A stretch of 45,263 bases of DNA from CAZZDA01 sp964652585 (GTDB taxonomy: Bacteria > Patescibacteriota > Patescibacteriia > UBA1544): assembly GCA_964652585.1 (NCBI GenBank), contig CAZZDA010000004.1:1-45263 (forward strand), in the 5' to 3' direction. The notes under the pieces were generated by a model, which did not search any database, had not been told where the DNA came from, and saw only the letters and a list, made by a program, of their open reading frames with translations. Every line of letters begins with the position of its first letter. The stretch's first letter is position 1. Of this stretch, positions 6,890-14,441 are shown piece by piece. Both the position numbers and the translations under genes were made by a program.

Positions 6890-8674
6890 TTATGAAAGAT
6901 GGGCGAGCTCGCGATTAAGTCGATTGATTTCTTTATAAATCACCTCCTCACGATCGGAAGTGGCAGTGGTTAACGAACGCGTGAGTTCACTCTTGCGCGC
7001 CATAACCCACTCTTTATAGAGTGCGGTACTTAAAAGGGCCGCTTCGCGCTGTATATCTTCAGGTGCGAAACCCTCAAAATCCCTCTCAATGCGGAGGGCA
7101 AGCGACTTTACAGCATGCGCTTCTTTGAGCGTGCCAAAAAAATCCTCCTGCTGAAATTGCGAGGGGTCGGAACCAATATGTGTAGTATAGTACAGGAGCA
7201 ATGTTCTGTAAATATCTTGTAAAGAGTTGTCCACAATCATCTCCGGTTCAATATGTTCGGCAATATACGCGAGTGCCGCGGGATACGTGATACACAAACC
7301 AATGATCTGCTCAGCTTTTGAGATAGATATAGATGACTTAGATGTCGCGGCATGTGTTTGCGGCGCCGTTGGCGTTGCAGATTTTTTTTGAGAAAGACGA
7401 TCGCGCAAAATATGTTCCTGCACATTCACCAGTCCGGAAAGTTTTTGCAGCCAATGTGTTTGCTCCACTTCATCAGCAAGAGCACTCACAAGCGGTAAGA
7501 GCTCTTGGACCATCTTTTTTTTCTGTACCACCTGCGAGAGATCCTTTCCTTCACTTTCTTGCGTGAAACTATATTCCATAAAGGGCTGTGCTTGCGCTAC
7601 CGCTTTTTTCCAGAGATCGGGATCATGCTGCACGCACTCGTCAGGATCTTTACCGTATGGCACAGGTACGACACGCACCTCAACTCCTTCTTGAAGTGCG
7701 GTAAGCACTCCTCTTTTTGCCGCTTCTTGGCCGGCAGTATCGGCATCAAAAGAAAACAAAAATAGTGGCGCGAATCGCTTGAGTACACGCACGGAATCCG
7801 GCGTCACCGCGGTTCCGGAAACGGCAACCGTATGTGAAACACCAGCTTTTACCGATGCAAGAACATCAAGATACCCCTCTACAAGCACGACTTCTTTTTT
7901 CTCGCGCAGAGATTTCTTTGCCTCATACAGTCCGTAGAGAGTTCGGCTTTTATCATAGACGAGTGTTTGCGGCGAGTTCATGTATTTTGGACCCTTGCTA
8001 TCTGTTGCAGATGGATGCGCGTCATCTCCCAGCGCTCTTCCGCCAAAACCAACCACTTCTCCACCGGTGTTTTTTATGGGAAATATAAGCCTATCACGAA
8101 AACGGTCGTACACCCCTCCTTTGGGAGAAGAAAGCGCAAGTCCCGCGTTTATGATCTCTTTGTCCGTATACCCCTTTTTTTTGAGCGCGCGCGAGAGCGC
8201 GTCCCACTGATCAGGCGCATAACCTAGTGCGTAGGTTAACCAAAGATCTTCCGGAACACCGCGTTGTGAGAGATAGTGCCTCACGCGACTCCCCGCTTGT
8301 TCATGATCAAGTACCGCTTTAAAAAAGCGCGCGGCATGCGCCAGCACTTCAAGTATGCGTGTTTTTTCATTTTTGAGTTTCGGAGATACCGGTTTGAGCT
8401 CAACTCCCGCGCGTTTAGCCAAAGTGCGTAAAGCATCCAAAAATTCCACATTTTCCTGTTTCATGACAAAGGTAAAAATATCCCCCCCTTCTCCACATCC
8501 GAAACAATGAAATATCTGCTTGTCAGAGCTCACCATAAAAGAGGGTGTTTTTTCGGTATGAAAAGGACACGGCGCTTTCCAATTGTTTGTGCCTGCACGA
8601 GCCAAACCTGGCACGTATTCACGTACCACTTCCACGATATCCAGCCTTTGTTTTATGTCGTCTATTTCCGCCAT
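6890..8674 (-). CDS. dnaG: DNA primase
   Basis: 594 aa starting at MAEIDDIKQRLDIVEVV (ATG at 8674; the ORF is open 23 codons further upstream but that part is not conserved in the family). The N-terminal CHC2 zinc finger is visible (CPFHTEKTPSF, then HCFGCGEGGD). The TOPRIM catalytic core carries VLVEGYLDVLA and the FSFDADTAGQEAA metal-binding motif. The C-terminal ~150 residues form the helical helicase-interaction region. It makes RNA primers for replication and is transcribed toward rpoD. Confidence 0.96.
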   Translation of the reverse strand: MAEIDDIKQRLDIVEVVREYVPGLARAGTNNWKAPCPFHTEKTPSFMVSSDKQIFHCFGCGEGGDIFTFVMKQENVEFLDALRTLAKRAGVELKPVSPKLKNEKTRILEVLAHAARFFKAVLDHEQAGSRVRHYLSQRGVPEDLWLTYALGYAPDQWDALSRALKKKGYTDKEIINAGLALSSPKGGVYDRFRDRLIFPIKNTGGEVVGFGGRALGDDAHPSATDSKGPKYMNSPQTLVYDKSRTLYGLYEAKKSLREKKEVVLVEGYLDVLASVKAGVSHTVAVSGTAVTPDSVRVLKRFAPLFLFSFDADTAGQEAAKRGVLTALQEGVEVRVVPVPYGKDPDECVQHDPDLWKKAVAQAQPFMEYSFTQESEGKDLSQVVQKKKMVQELLPLVSALADEVEQTHWLQKLSGLVNVQEHILRDRLSQKKSATPTAPQTHAATSKSSISISKAEQIIGLCITYPAALAYIAEHIEPEMIVDNSLQDIYRTLLLYYTTHIGSDPSQFQQEDFFGTLKEAHAVKSLALRIERDFEGFAPEDIQREAALLSTALYKEWVMARKSELTRSLTTATSDREEVIYKEINRLNRELAHLS

Positions 8675-8712
8675 AATATAGGAATAATAATGTTCTTCCA
8701 CCTTACCGCTTT

Positions 8713-8728
8713 TTGCCTCTTGAGGCAA
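8713..8728. promoter_or_regulatory. 16-bp perfect palindrome upstream of dnaG
   Basis: TTGCCTCTTGAGGCAA is fully self-complementary and sits about 40 bases upstream of the dnaG start. On the minus strand it is followed by AAAAAG, not by a T-tract, so an operator or leader hairpin is more likely than a terminator. No matching regulator is apparent. Confidence 0.3.
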
Positions 8729-8817
8729 GTTACTACCGAGCAAGACTTGATTTTAAGATCATTTCAAATAAAAAACCCGCCGCCCGAAAGCATTGGGAAT
8801 GGTGTACATGCAAGAGC

Positions 8818-9462
8818 TCAGGGTGAAGTGAAAGCACCTCTTAATCGCTGCCAAAAAGTAGGTTCTCCGGTAGCGCGAGATTGCTCCCAATCACGCTTCT
8901 CCAATCGCATACTCAATTGGGTATCAAGGTCCGGAAAGAGTCCTAGGGTAGTAACGGAGCACTCTTGCGTTGTAAGCGTCTCTCCGGTTGCATTTTCGAC
9001 AGCCGTAAGTGTATAGCGCGGAATAATACGCTCTTTATTGACGGTTACGACCATAAGCATTGTCAGATGGTGCGCTGTTCCACGGTATCTACGCTCTTCA
9101 ATTTCCAAGTCTTGCAAGAGCTTATTGCAAAGCTCCCCGCATAACCTCCATACTCCATCCGATCGCAAGAATTCTCGCGGATTGAGCGATATATGCTCAT
9201 TAAAACCAATATTAACCGCGGTTAAGACACAGCTCATATCCACACCAAAAGCACTTGCCGTAACATGCAGCATAAACTCCACGTTATACAGTGTGCCAAC
9301 ATAGTGCTGCTGCTCTTCACGGACGCATGCCGGAAAAAGTTCTTGAGCCGCATTAAGTAACTCGCCGAATCCTCCTGTTTCATAGACGGAAAAATCCAAA
9401 ACTTCAGAAGCAGGGGGCATCTCCTGCATCACCCTTTGTACAGCATCAGAAGAGGTACTCAT
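8818..9462 (-). CDS. Hypothetical protein, soluble, unknown family
   Basis: 214 aa from the ATG at 9462, chosen because AAGGAG lies at correct spacing before it; the frame is open 28 codons further upstream. No signal peptide or membrane segment. The sequence is mixed alpha/beta with several cysteines (FPACVREE, MSCVLTAV, LCGELCNKLL) and a conserved-looking middle region (NEHISLNPREFLRSDG). I do not recognise a family. It lies upstream of dnaG in the same direction and behind a leader with a palindrome that includes a Shine-Dalgarno-like sequence. Confidence 0.6.
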   Translation of the reverse strand: MSTSSDAVQRVMQEMPPASEVLDFSVYETGGFGELLNAAQELFPACVREEQQHYVGTLYNVEFMLHVTASAFGVDMSCVLTAVNIGFNEHISLNPREFLRSDGVWRLCGELCNKLLQDLEIEERRYRGTAHHLTMLMVVTVNKERIIPRYTLTAVENATGETLTTQECSVTTLGLFPDLDTQLSMRLEKRDWEQSRATGEPTFWQRLRGAFTSP

Positions 9463-9507
9463 GATAGTATCTCCTTCTCTTAATAGTGAAATGAACTGCG
9501 ACAATAA

Positions 9508-9540
9508 AATCATCTCCTTTATATCATATAGGAGGTGATT
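9508..9540 (-). promoter_or_regulatory. Leader palindrome containing SD and anti-SD sequences
   Basis: An imperfect 33-bp palindrome. On the minus strand AATCACCTCCT would pair with AGGAGATGATT, so a CCTCC anti-Shine-Dalgarno segment could mask an AAAGGAG. A second AAGGAG further downstream serves the ATG at 9462. This could be a translational switch or a dyad operator for the unknown gene. Confidence 0.35.
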
Positions 9541-9600
9541 AAGCAAATATCGTAATTTTTACAACTTGTACAGTATATGCAGAATTTTTTCAGAGGTTCT

Positions 9601-10344
9601 TTATAAGTGTTCTAGAATCGCAGCATATTCAAACGCTCCAAACAAACGAAATCCATAGGAGACGAGTAAACTAAAGCGATTCGTCAGAAGCAATATACCA
9701 AGCAGTATAAGAAATACTCCCCCTACAACAGATATATATTTTAAAATTTTTGAGAATTTTTTTATATATGCCGCGGCTGACCCAAACGCGGCTGCAACCA
9801 GGAGAAATGGTACTGCTAACCCCGTTGAAAATATAGCAAGCAATAACGTTCCTTGCACCACCGTTGTAGAGGTTGAAGCAAGCAGTAAGATGGATCCTAA
9901 AATTGGCCCCACGCACGGCGTCCAACCTAACGCAAAGGTTGAACCAACGGTAAAGGAGCTTGTTGGTTTACCCACTTGCAGATATGAAGGCATTTTCATG
10001 CGCTTCTCTTGATGTAGAAAAGGCACGTTCAGTACACCCAACATAAAAAGTCCAAATCCAATGACCAACACCCCTCCTATGCGTGTGAGCCAAATACGAT
10101 AGGGAACAAGCGCCTGGCCCACAAGTCCCGCAAGAGCTCCAAAAGCAATAAAGATGACGCTAAATCCAAGAACAAAAAATATCCCATTTAAGAATATCTT
10201 TTTTCTCACGTCTTTTTTTTGCGCTTCTTCCGGCGACACACCGCTAATAAACCCCAGATACGCGGGTACCAAGGGCAAGGTGCAGGGCGCTAAAAAGGTT
10301 AAGAGTCCTGCGACAAACGCTGATATGATAAAAGGGAGATCCAT
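9601..10344 (-). CDS. ccdA: CcdA-family thiol:disulfide transmembrane electron carrier
   Basis: 247 aa, start at the ATG at 10344, 7 bp after the stop of the TlpA-like gene. Six hydrophobic segments are visible, with the two conserved family cysteines in LAPCTLPLVPAYLG (first segment) and GWTPCVGPILGS (fourth). CcdA/DsbD-beta proteins carry electrons from cytoplasmic thioredoxin across the membrane to extracytoplasmic thioredoxin-fold partners. The adjacent TlpA-like protein is the obvious partner. Last gene of the arsR operon. Confidence 0.93.
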   Translation of the reverse strand: MDLPFIISAFVAGLLTFLAPCTLPLVPAYLGFISGVSPEEAQKKDVRKKIFLNGIFFVLGFSVIFIAFGALAGLVGQALVPYRIWLTRIGGVLVIGFGLFMLGVLNVPFLHQEKRMKMPSYLQVGKPTSSFTVGSTFALGWTPCVGPILGSILLLASTSTTVVQGTLLLAIFSTGLAVPFLLVAAAFGSAAAYIKKFSKILKYISVVGGVFLILLGILLLTNRFSLLVSYGFRLFGAFEYAAILEHL

Positions 10345-10351
10345 AGATTCA

Positions 10352-10912
10352 TTATTGTGCAATAAGTTCTTGCACCTTATTCCGTAATTCTGATGCACTT
10401 ATGGGTCCACGCTTGTGTTCGCGGATATTACCTTTTGCATCAACCAAGAGTGTTTCTGGCATGGAGAAACCACCAATAGATCGGTAGAACTTATCAGGCT
10501 TATCAAGAAGAAATACCATTTTGTCAGTTACGCCAAGCTTATCTGAAAAACCTTTTGCTGTTTCCAGCGATTCGGAGCGATTGACCGCAATAAATTGTAC
10601 TTGATCACCAAACTCTTGCTGCACATCAGCAAAATCAGGAAGCTCATTCACGCAAAAAGGACACCAACTCGCCCATGAGTTAACTATCAAAGGCTTACCC
10701 ACAAAACTCGTCAACTGTACTTCTGTTCCGGAATAGTCGCGCAGCTCCACGCTCGGCAACGGATCAAATTTTTCCTTATCAGTGCTTGACGGAGCAGCAG
10801 TGCCTTTCGATGTCTGCACACCAACCGGTTCTGTACGGTCTTGCAATCCAAACCACAGAGCCACACCGCTAAAAACTACAAGCCCTATAATGATGAGTGT
10901 TGTTTTTTTCAT
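10352..10912 (-). CDS. TlpA/ResA-like membrane-anchored thioredoxin
   Basis: 186 aa. N-terminal signal-anchor (TLIIIGLVVFSGVALWFGL), a short linker, then an AhpC/TSA-type thioredoxin fold with the active site SWASWCPFCVNELP, the cis-proline region GGFSMPETLLVD and a C-terminal helix. It probably reduces disulfides in exported proteins, taking electrons from the CcdA encoded directly downstream. SD AGGAAG precedes the ATG. The CPFC dipeptide is the same as in the DsbA-like protein at 13280-14038. Confidence 0.9.
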   Translation of the reverse strand: MKKTTLIIIGLVVFSGVALWFGLQDRTEPVGVQTSKGTAAPSSTDKEKFDPLPSVELRDYSGTEVQLTSFVGKPLIVNSWASWCPFCVNELPDFADVQQEFGDQVQFIAVNRSESLETAKGFSDKLGVTDKMVFLLDKPDKFYRSIGGFSMPETLLVDAKGNIREHKRGPISASELRNKVQELIAQ

Positions 10913-10936
10913 ATACTTCCTGTTAACAGTTAAGCG

Positions 10937-11992
10937 TTACTTGTAAAGTGTTGTAGCTGGATGTACCGCTACCCAAGAGAACCAAAAATTAGGGAAAGGA
11001 TTGATACGCTCAAGGGTGCCATCTTCTTTTTGCTCAAAAATACGCACCGCATCAATATCCTCTTCGTAGCGTACAAGCAGTGATATACCTCCCACTTCAT
11101 CTTCAAGTTGACCTACTCGTTTTACGGTTTCGGGTAAATAGGCTTTTGCTTCTTCATTTAAAACCACACCTAGTACAAAATCTTTTTCATCCAAACGATC
11201 ATCTTTATTACTGAGCGGAAAGATAACACCGGGTGTTGTATAATAATCGCCATACGGATCACGTCCATAAAAACGCGCAGCCCCCGTGTCGCGTGAGAGT
11301 ACCTCGCCTTGCGGATGAAGTGTTTTCCACTCACCAAAACGTATTTGGTCAGAGGGCAAAACAGTCAAACGTGTACCGGTCATTTCACCTACAATTGCCT
11401 CTCCCAAAACCTGCGACCAAAGACTGTCTGTTGTACGATCATACATGACCAAGTTAGAGTTCCAGAGCTTGCCTGAGGTACCAAATTCAACACGCTCGCC
11501 CTGAACTTGCGGATCAAAAACAATACCTGAAAGACACAAAGGACAATATGTCACCAAAATACGCCGACCATTGATCGTGTCATTGACTATTTCATGGAAA
11601 ACGAGGATCTGAAAGGGGTAGAAACGATCTACACCGTCAAGAGAAACCGCAATGCCCGGCTCTTTATCGGTAAGATCAGCACTTGCCTCTGCAACGCTTA
11701 TAAATTTTGGACGGTCAATTGATGGAATGCCGTCCTTTGGCGGACCCCCGCCTATAATTTCATCAAGCGGTACGCTATGTTTTACGTTATCGGTTATCAT
11801 AATGTCTTTGATTATGACTTCGCCAGTTGCAGTGTTCTCTGGAATAACTTGACCATCTTTAAGGGTAATAGTTGTGGTAGTTGTTTCACCATCCTTTGGA
11901 AGCGCAAAATCACCACGACCAAAAGTCTGCCATGTTACAAACGCAATAGCAGAAACCAAAAAAACCATAACTATGAGAGATATCGGCTTCAT
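10937..11992 (-). CDS. DUF3179 family exported protein
   Basis: 351 aa from the ATG at 11992, which gives a proper signal-anchor (ISLIVMVFLVSAIAFVTWQ). The body is DUF3179: YPFQILVFHEIVND, then GRRILVTYCPLCLSGIVFD, FGTSGKLWNSNLVMYDR and SLWSQVLGEAIVGEM. The biochemical role of DUF3179 is unknown. The strictly placed C-P-L-C and the immediate TlpA/CcdA neighbours suggest a thiol or metal site maintained by that reducing pair. It starts 19 bp after the ArsR gene. Confidence 0.85.
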   Translation of the reverse strand: MKPISLIVMVFLVSAIAFVTWQTFGRGDFALPKDGETTTTTITLKDGQVIPENTATGEVIIKDIMITDNVKHSVPLDEIIGGGPPKDGIPSIDRPKFISVAEASADLTDKEPGIAVSLDGVDRFYPFQILVFHEIVNDTINGRRILVTYCPLCLSGIVFDPQVQGERVEFGTSGKLWNSNLVMYDRTTDSLWSQVLGEAIVGEMTGTRLTVLPSDQIRFGEWKTLHPQGEVLSRDTGAARFYGRDPYGDYYTTPGVIFPLSNKDDRLDEKDFVLGVVLNEEAKAYLPETVKRVGQLEDEVGGISLLVRYEEDIDAVRIFEQKEDGTLERINPFPNFWFSWVAVHPATTLYK

Positions 11993-12011
11993 AGGATAGG
12001 TGTAAAGTAAA

Positions 12012-12323
12012 TTAGAGAGTAATGGATGGAAGATTTTCTCCTTCAAGGTAGCAAATTGTTTTACCTTTGCGAACTCTTTTGACCAACCCCAAATGCTCCA
12101 ACTGTCGTGCCTGATGAGATACCGCACTTGCGCTTACACCGAGAATATCCGCAATATCAGAAGGACAGACATCCTTATAGGTGCGCAAAAGCAGAAGAAT
12201 CTGCAGTCGTGTCGGATTCGCAAGCGCGCTGTAGAATTTACTTTGTTCTTCAACGTGTTTCGATTGTTTTGAAAGCATAGCTTTCGCTTTCTTTATGATC
12301 TTCAGAGAAAGAAACTGTTCCAT
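12012..12323 (-). CDS. ArsR/SmtB-family winged-helix repressor
   Basis: 103 aa. Core FYSALANPTRLQILLLL, recognition helix region VSASAVSHQARQLEHLGLV and wing RVRKGKTICYL are diagnostic. The classic metal-binding C-x-C of ArsR is not present; only Cys53 (DVCPSDIA) and Cys92 (TICYL) remain, so a two-Cys thiol/persulfide or metal sensor are both possible. It heads the operon with DUF3179, TlpA and CcdA, and a 12-2-12 inverted repeat lies 26 bases before its start. Translation could also begin at Met16 (12278). Confidence 0.9.
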   Translation of the reverse strand: MEQFLSLKIIKKAKAMLSKQSKHVEEQSKFYSALANPTRLQILLLLRTYKDVCPSDIADILGVSASAVSHQARQLEHLGLVKRVRKGKTICYLEGENLPSITL

Positions 12324-12348
12324 AGGTAGAGTATGTTAAGTATCATAT

Positions 12349-12374
12349 TTTGAACAATTGAGCAACTGTTTTAA
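12349..12374. promoter_or_regulatory. 12-2-12 ArsR-type operator
   Basis: TTTGAACAATTG and CAACTGTTTTAA are imperfect inverted arms (9 of 12 matches) separated by AG, the geometry of SmtB/ArsR operators. A -10-like TATGAT (minus strand, 12342-12347) directly adjoins the repeat. Position upstream of the arsR-like gene supports autoregulation. Confidence 0.65.
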
Positions 12375-12401
12375 TGATAACTCATAAAAAAAGGGCTGTC
12401 A

Positions 12402-12530
12402 ACCCCACACTAACTTTTGACGTAGCAGTTCTGCTACTCACCTTATAAAAGTTGTTGTGCTAAGTATGTTAGCTTATTGTACACCATAGCCATGTGATTC
12501 ATTATTGTCTGTCAAAAGTTAGTGTGGGGT
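12402..12530. mobile_element. MITE-like element, copy 1
   Basis: 129 bp bounded by perfect 20-bp inverted repeats, ACCCCACACTAACTTTTGAC at 12402-12421 and its complement at 12511-12530. Directly inside the left repeat is a hairpin GTAGCAG-TT-CTGCTAC. No ORF. The core differs from copy 2 at 14277-14410, while the ends are the same. A C16 tract begins 2 bp outside the right end. The mobilising enzyme is not in this window. Confidence 0.75.
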
Positions 12531-12532
12531 CA

Positions 12533-12548
12533 CCCCCCCCCCCCCCCC
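12533..12548. repeat. C16 homopolymer tract
   Basis: Sixteen consecutive C residues just outside the right end of MITE copy 1, in the gap between the arsR promoter region and the end of the next gene. It may be a slippage-prone tract, or an assembly/sequencing artefact. Confidence 0.7.
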
Positions 12549-12576
12549 TTAACCTGTGGAAAAATGTTTTCTTTCT

Positions 12577-13020
12577 TCATCGCTTTATCTTTCCAAAATC
12601 ACCATGAAGGACAGTAGGATGCATGCCAAAGATCTCCTCGGTATACGACAGTTGCGGAATATTATTTAACAGATATATGTTTTTCTTGAGATACAGCGCC
12701 AATCCCATTTCCATAAGCGTATTGCCACCCACATATCCTGTAATATCATTCTTATCATAATTAAGCACCAAAATCGCATCCGACCACGCGACTTTATCGT
12801 AGTGTACAATCATCGCTTCACGCTTTCTCTCCCACACCCATTTTTCATTAACGTATTTCTTACGAAGTTTATAGTACTCTTTGACCGAGATCATGTTGCC
12901 ATTGCCATCAGGCACCTCGACCGGAGGAAGTTTGACTTCATGTCCTAACACCTCCAATTCTTTTTGTATGTTCAGCATCTCATCATGAAACGCTATACTG
13001 CCGCAAAGTGTAATTTTCAT
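12577..13020 (-). CDS. Nucleoside 2-deoxyribosyltransferase-like protein
   Basis: 147 aa from the ATG at 13020 (MKITLCGSIAF). A Rossmann-like start (KITLCGSIAFHDEM), a central DAILVLNYDK strand and GGNTLMEMGLALYLKK match the pattern of NDT-superfamily proteins, where the glutamate after the Gly-rich turn is the usual catalytic residue. Proteins of this form may remodel or cleave nucleosides or nucleotides; the substrate is unknown here. It lies between MITE copy 1 and tRNA-Ser. Assignment is from motif layout only. Confidence 0.6.
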   Translation of the reverse strand: MKITLCGSIAFHDEMLNIQKELEVLGHEVKLPPVEVPDGNGNMISVKEYYKLRKKYVNEKWVWERKREAMIVHYDKVAWSDAILVLNYDKNDITGYVGGNTLMEMGLALYLKKNIYLLNNIPQLSYTEEIFGMHPTVLHGDFGKIKR

Positions 13021-13079
13021 AGAATATAGTCGGTTTACTTGCTCTCTCCGAATACTGTCCACCGCGGGTGAACCCCATT

Positions 13080-13164
13080 CGGAGAGGGAGGGATTCGAAC
13101 CCTCGATACCTTGCGGTATGCCGCCTTTCCAAGACGGTGCACTAGACCACTATGCGACCTCTCC
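13080..13164 (-). tRNA. tRNA-Ser (GGA)
   Basis: 85 nt without encoded CCA. Acceptor GGAGAGG pairs with CCTCTCC, discriminator G. The anticodon stem-loop CCGTCTTGGAAAGACGG gives anticodon GGA. A long variable arm (TACCGCAAGGTA) and T-loop GGTTCGAATCC are present, as expected for a class II serine tRNA. Confidence 0.96.
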
Positions 13165-13224
13165 ATAAAACACTTATATACTTTTTACAATATTCGCACT
13201 GTATCAAATATTATGTTAGTTGGC

Positions 13225-13269
13225 AATAATATAAAAGACCCGCTCTGATTGCGGGTCTTTTATATTATT
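13225..13269. terminator. Intrinsic terminator after the DsbA-like gene
   Basis: A 19-bp perfect stem with core AAAAGACCCGC / GCGGGTCTTTT and a 7-base loop. It follows the stop of the minus-strand DsbA-like gene by about 10 bases and separates it from tRNA-Ser. Confidence 0.88.
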
Positions 13270-13279
13270 ATGTGATATA

Positions 13280-14038
13280 TTAGCTCGCAAGCTTGGCTTC
13301 AATTGCCGCTTTGAGCTGTTCGTATGGCACCGCACCAGAAACGAGCTGTCCATTAACAAACGTCGCGGGGGTTCCTTTCACACCTGCAGCTTGTCCGCCT
13401 GCCATCTGTTGAGCAACTTTACTTGCGTATTTTCCTGAATCAAGACATGAATCAAATATGGCAGTATCAAGACCAAAATTATCAGCGTACTGCTTCCATG
13501 TTGCAACGCTCATACTCTTTGAAGTATTTGCTTCAAATATCTTGTCATGCATTTCATAAAATTTACCCTGCTCACCCGCACACTCGGCAGCTTCAGCTGC
13601 TTTTTGTGCTTCCGGATGGAAAGAGAGCGGGAAGTGGCGATACACAAGTCGGACATCACCTTCAAATTCCTCCAATGCTTGCTCAACACTTGGCAAGAAG
13701 CGTGAGCAGAATGGACACTCAAAGTCAGAATATTCAATAAGGGTTACTTTCGCATTCACGTCACCTCGGATATAGTCGCTATCACTCACCACAGGAACTG
13801 CTGCAGTTGGAGGAGTTGGTTGCGTGGGTTGAGCCGGCTGCGCAGGCTGGTTTCCTGCCGGTTGTTCTACTGCTACAGGCGCAGTTGTATTATCATCTTC
13901 AACCCCGCCTTTTTGTGCCAAGAGCCCCACAAATCCAATGAGCGCTACGACTGCCACTCCGGATACGAGACCTAAAATAAAATTTTGATTCAGAAAACTT
14001 CCTTGTTTACTTGGTGCACTTGGTGGTTTTATTGGCAT
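13280..14038 (-). CDS. DsbA-like (thioredoxin_4) exported oxidoreductase
   Basis: 252 aa. Cytoplasmic N-terminus, one membrane anchor (ILGLVSGVAVVALIGFVGLL), a Pro/Gln/Ala-rich spacer (about residues 50-85), then the catalytic domain with YSDFECPFCSRFLP, a helical insert (YRHFPLSFHPEA) and the cis-proline motif VKGTPATFVNG. CPR bacteria and Gram-positives use such anchored DsbA-like proteins for oxidative folding outside the membrane. With cysteine-rich exported pilus proteins encoded in the same window, a folding role is plausible. A terminator follows. Confidence 0.92.
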   Translation of the reverse strand: MPIKPPSAPSKQGSFLNQNFILGLVSGVAVVALIGFVGLLAQKGGVEDDNTTAPVAVEQPAGNQPAQPAQPTQPTPPTAAVPVVSDSDYIRGDVNAKVTLIEYSDFECPFCSRFLPSVEQALEEFEGDVRLVYRHFPLSFHPEAQKAAEAAECAGEQGKFYEMHDKIFEANTSKSMSVATWKQYADNFGLDTAIFDSCLDSGKYASKVAQQMAGGQAAGVKGTPATFVNGQLVSGAVPYEQLKAAIEAKLAS

Positions 14039-14183
14039 AAGTCAATACTTAAGAAATTAAAAATACAATAGAAATAGTATAGCACACCATACACGATGCA
14101 CAAGGCACATATCACGACAGTATATTGTATAACGTATTATTTTGTTTTTTGTCGTGTTACGTGCTTTATGATTCGTAATGTAG

Positions 14184-14258
14184 TGGTGACCCTACGGGGA
14201 ATCGAACCCCGGTTACCAGGATGAAAACCTGGTGTCCTAACCACTAGACGATAGGGCC
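14184..14258 (-). tRNA. tRNA-Glu (TTC)
   Basis: 75 nt with encoded CCA. Acceptor GGCCCTA pairs with TAGGGTC (one G-T pair). The anticodon stem-loop CCAGGTTTTCATCCTGG gives anticodon TTC, and the T-arm contains GGTTCGATTCC. MITE copy 2 begins 18 bp upstream of its 5' end, so its promoter must overlap or lie within that element. Confidence 0.97.
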
Positions 14259-14276
14259 GTGAGTGTGATACGTTTA

Positions 14277-14410
14277 CCCCACACTAACTTTTGACGTAAA
14301 GCGGTAAACCGCTTTCTTGGTAGATGTTTTCAAATAATATGAGTTTTTTATTTACGTTGCCGCCAAATCATATTATCCACAATACCTAACTGTCAAAAGT
14401 TAGTGTGGGG
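14277..14410. mobile_element. MITE-like element, copy 2
   Basis: 134 bp with perfect 19-bp terminal inverted repeats (CCCCACACTAACTTTTGAC at 14277-14295, complement at 14392-14410), identical to those of copy 1. A hairpin AAAGCGGT-AA-ACCGCTTT lies 2 bp inside the left repeat, the same relative position as in copy 1, although the sequence differs. It fills the divergent promoter region between tRNA-Glu and tsaD and ends 31 bp before the tsaD start codon. Confidence 0.75.
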
Positions 14411-14441
14411 GTTACCCTGCACCGCAATACTATATCATTCT

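Noticed and set aside
12402..14410. A composite transposon bounded by the two MITE-like copies
   Set aside because: No transposase lies inside and the segment carries two tRNAs and housekeeping-type genes; two independent insertions are simpler.
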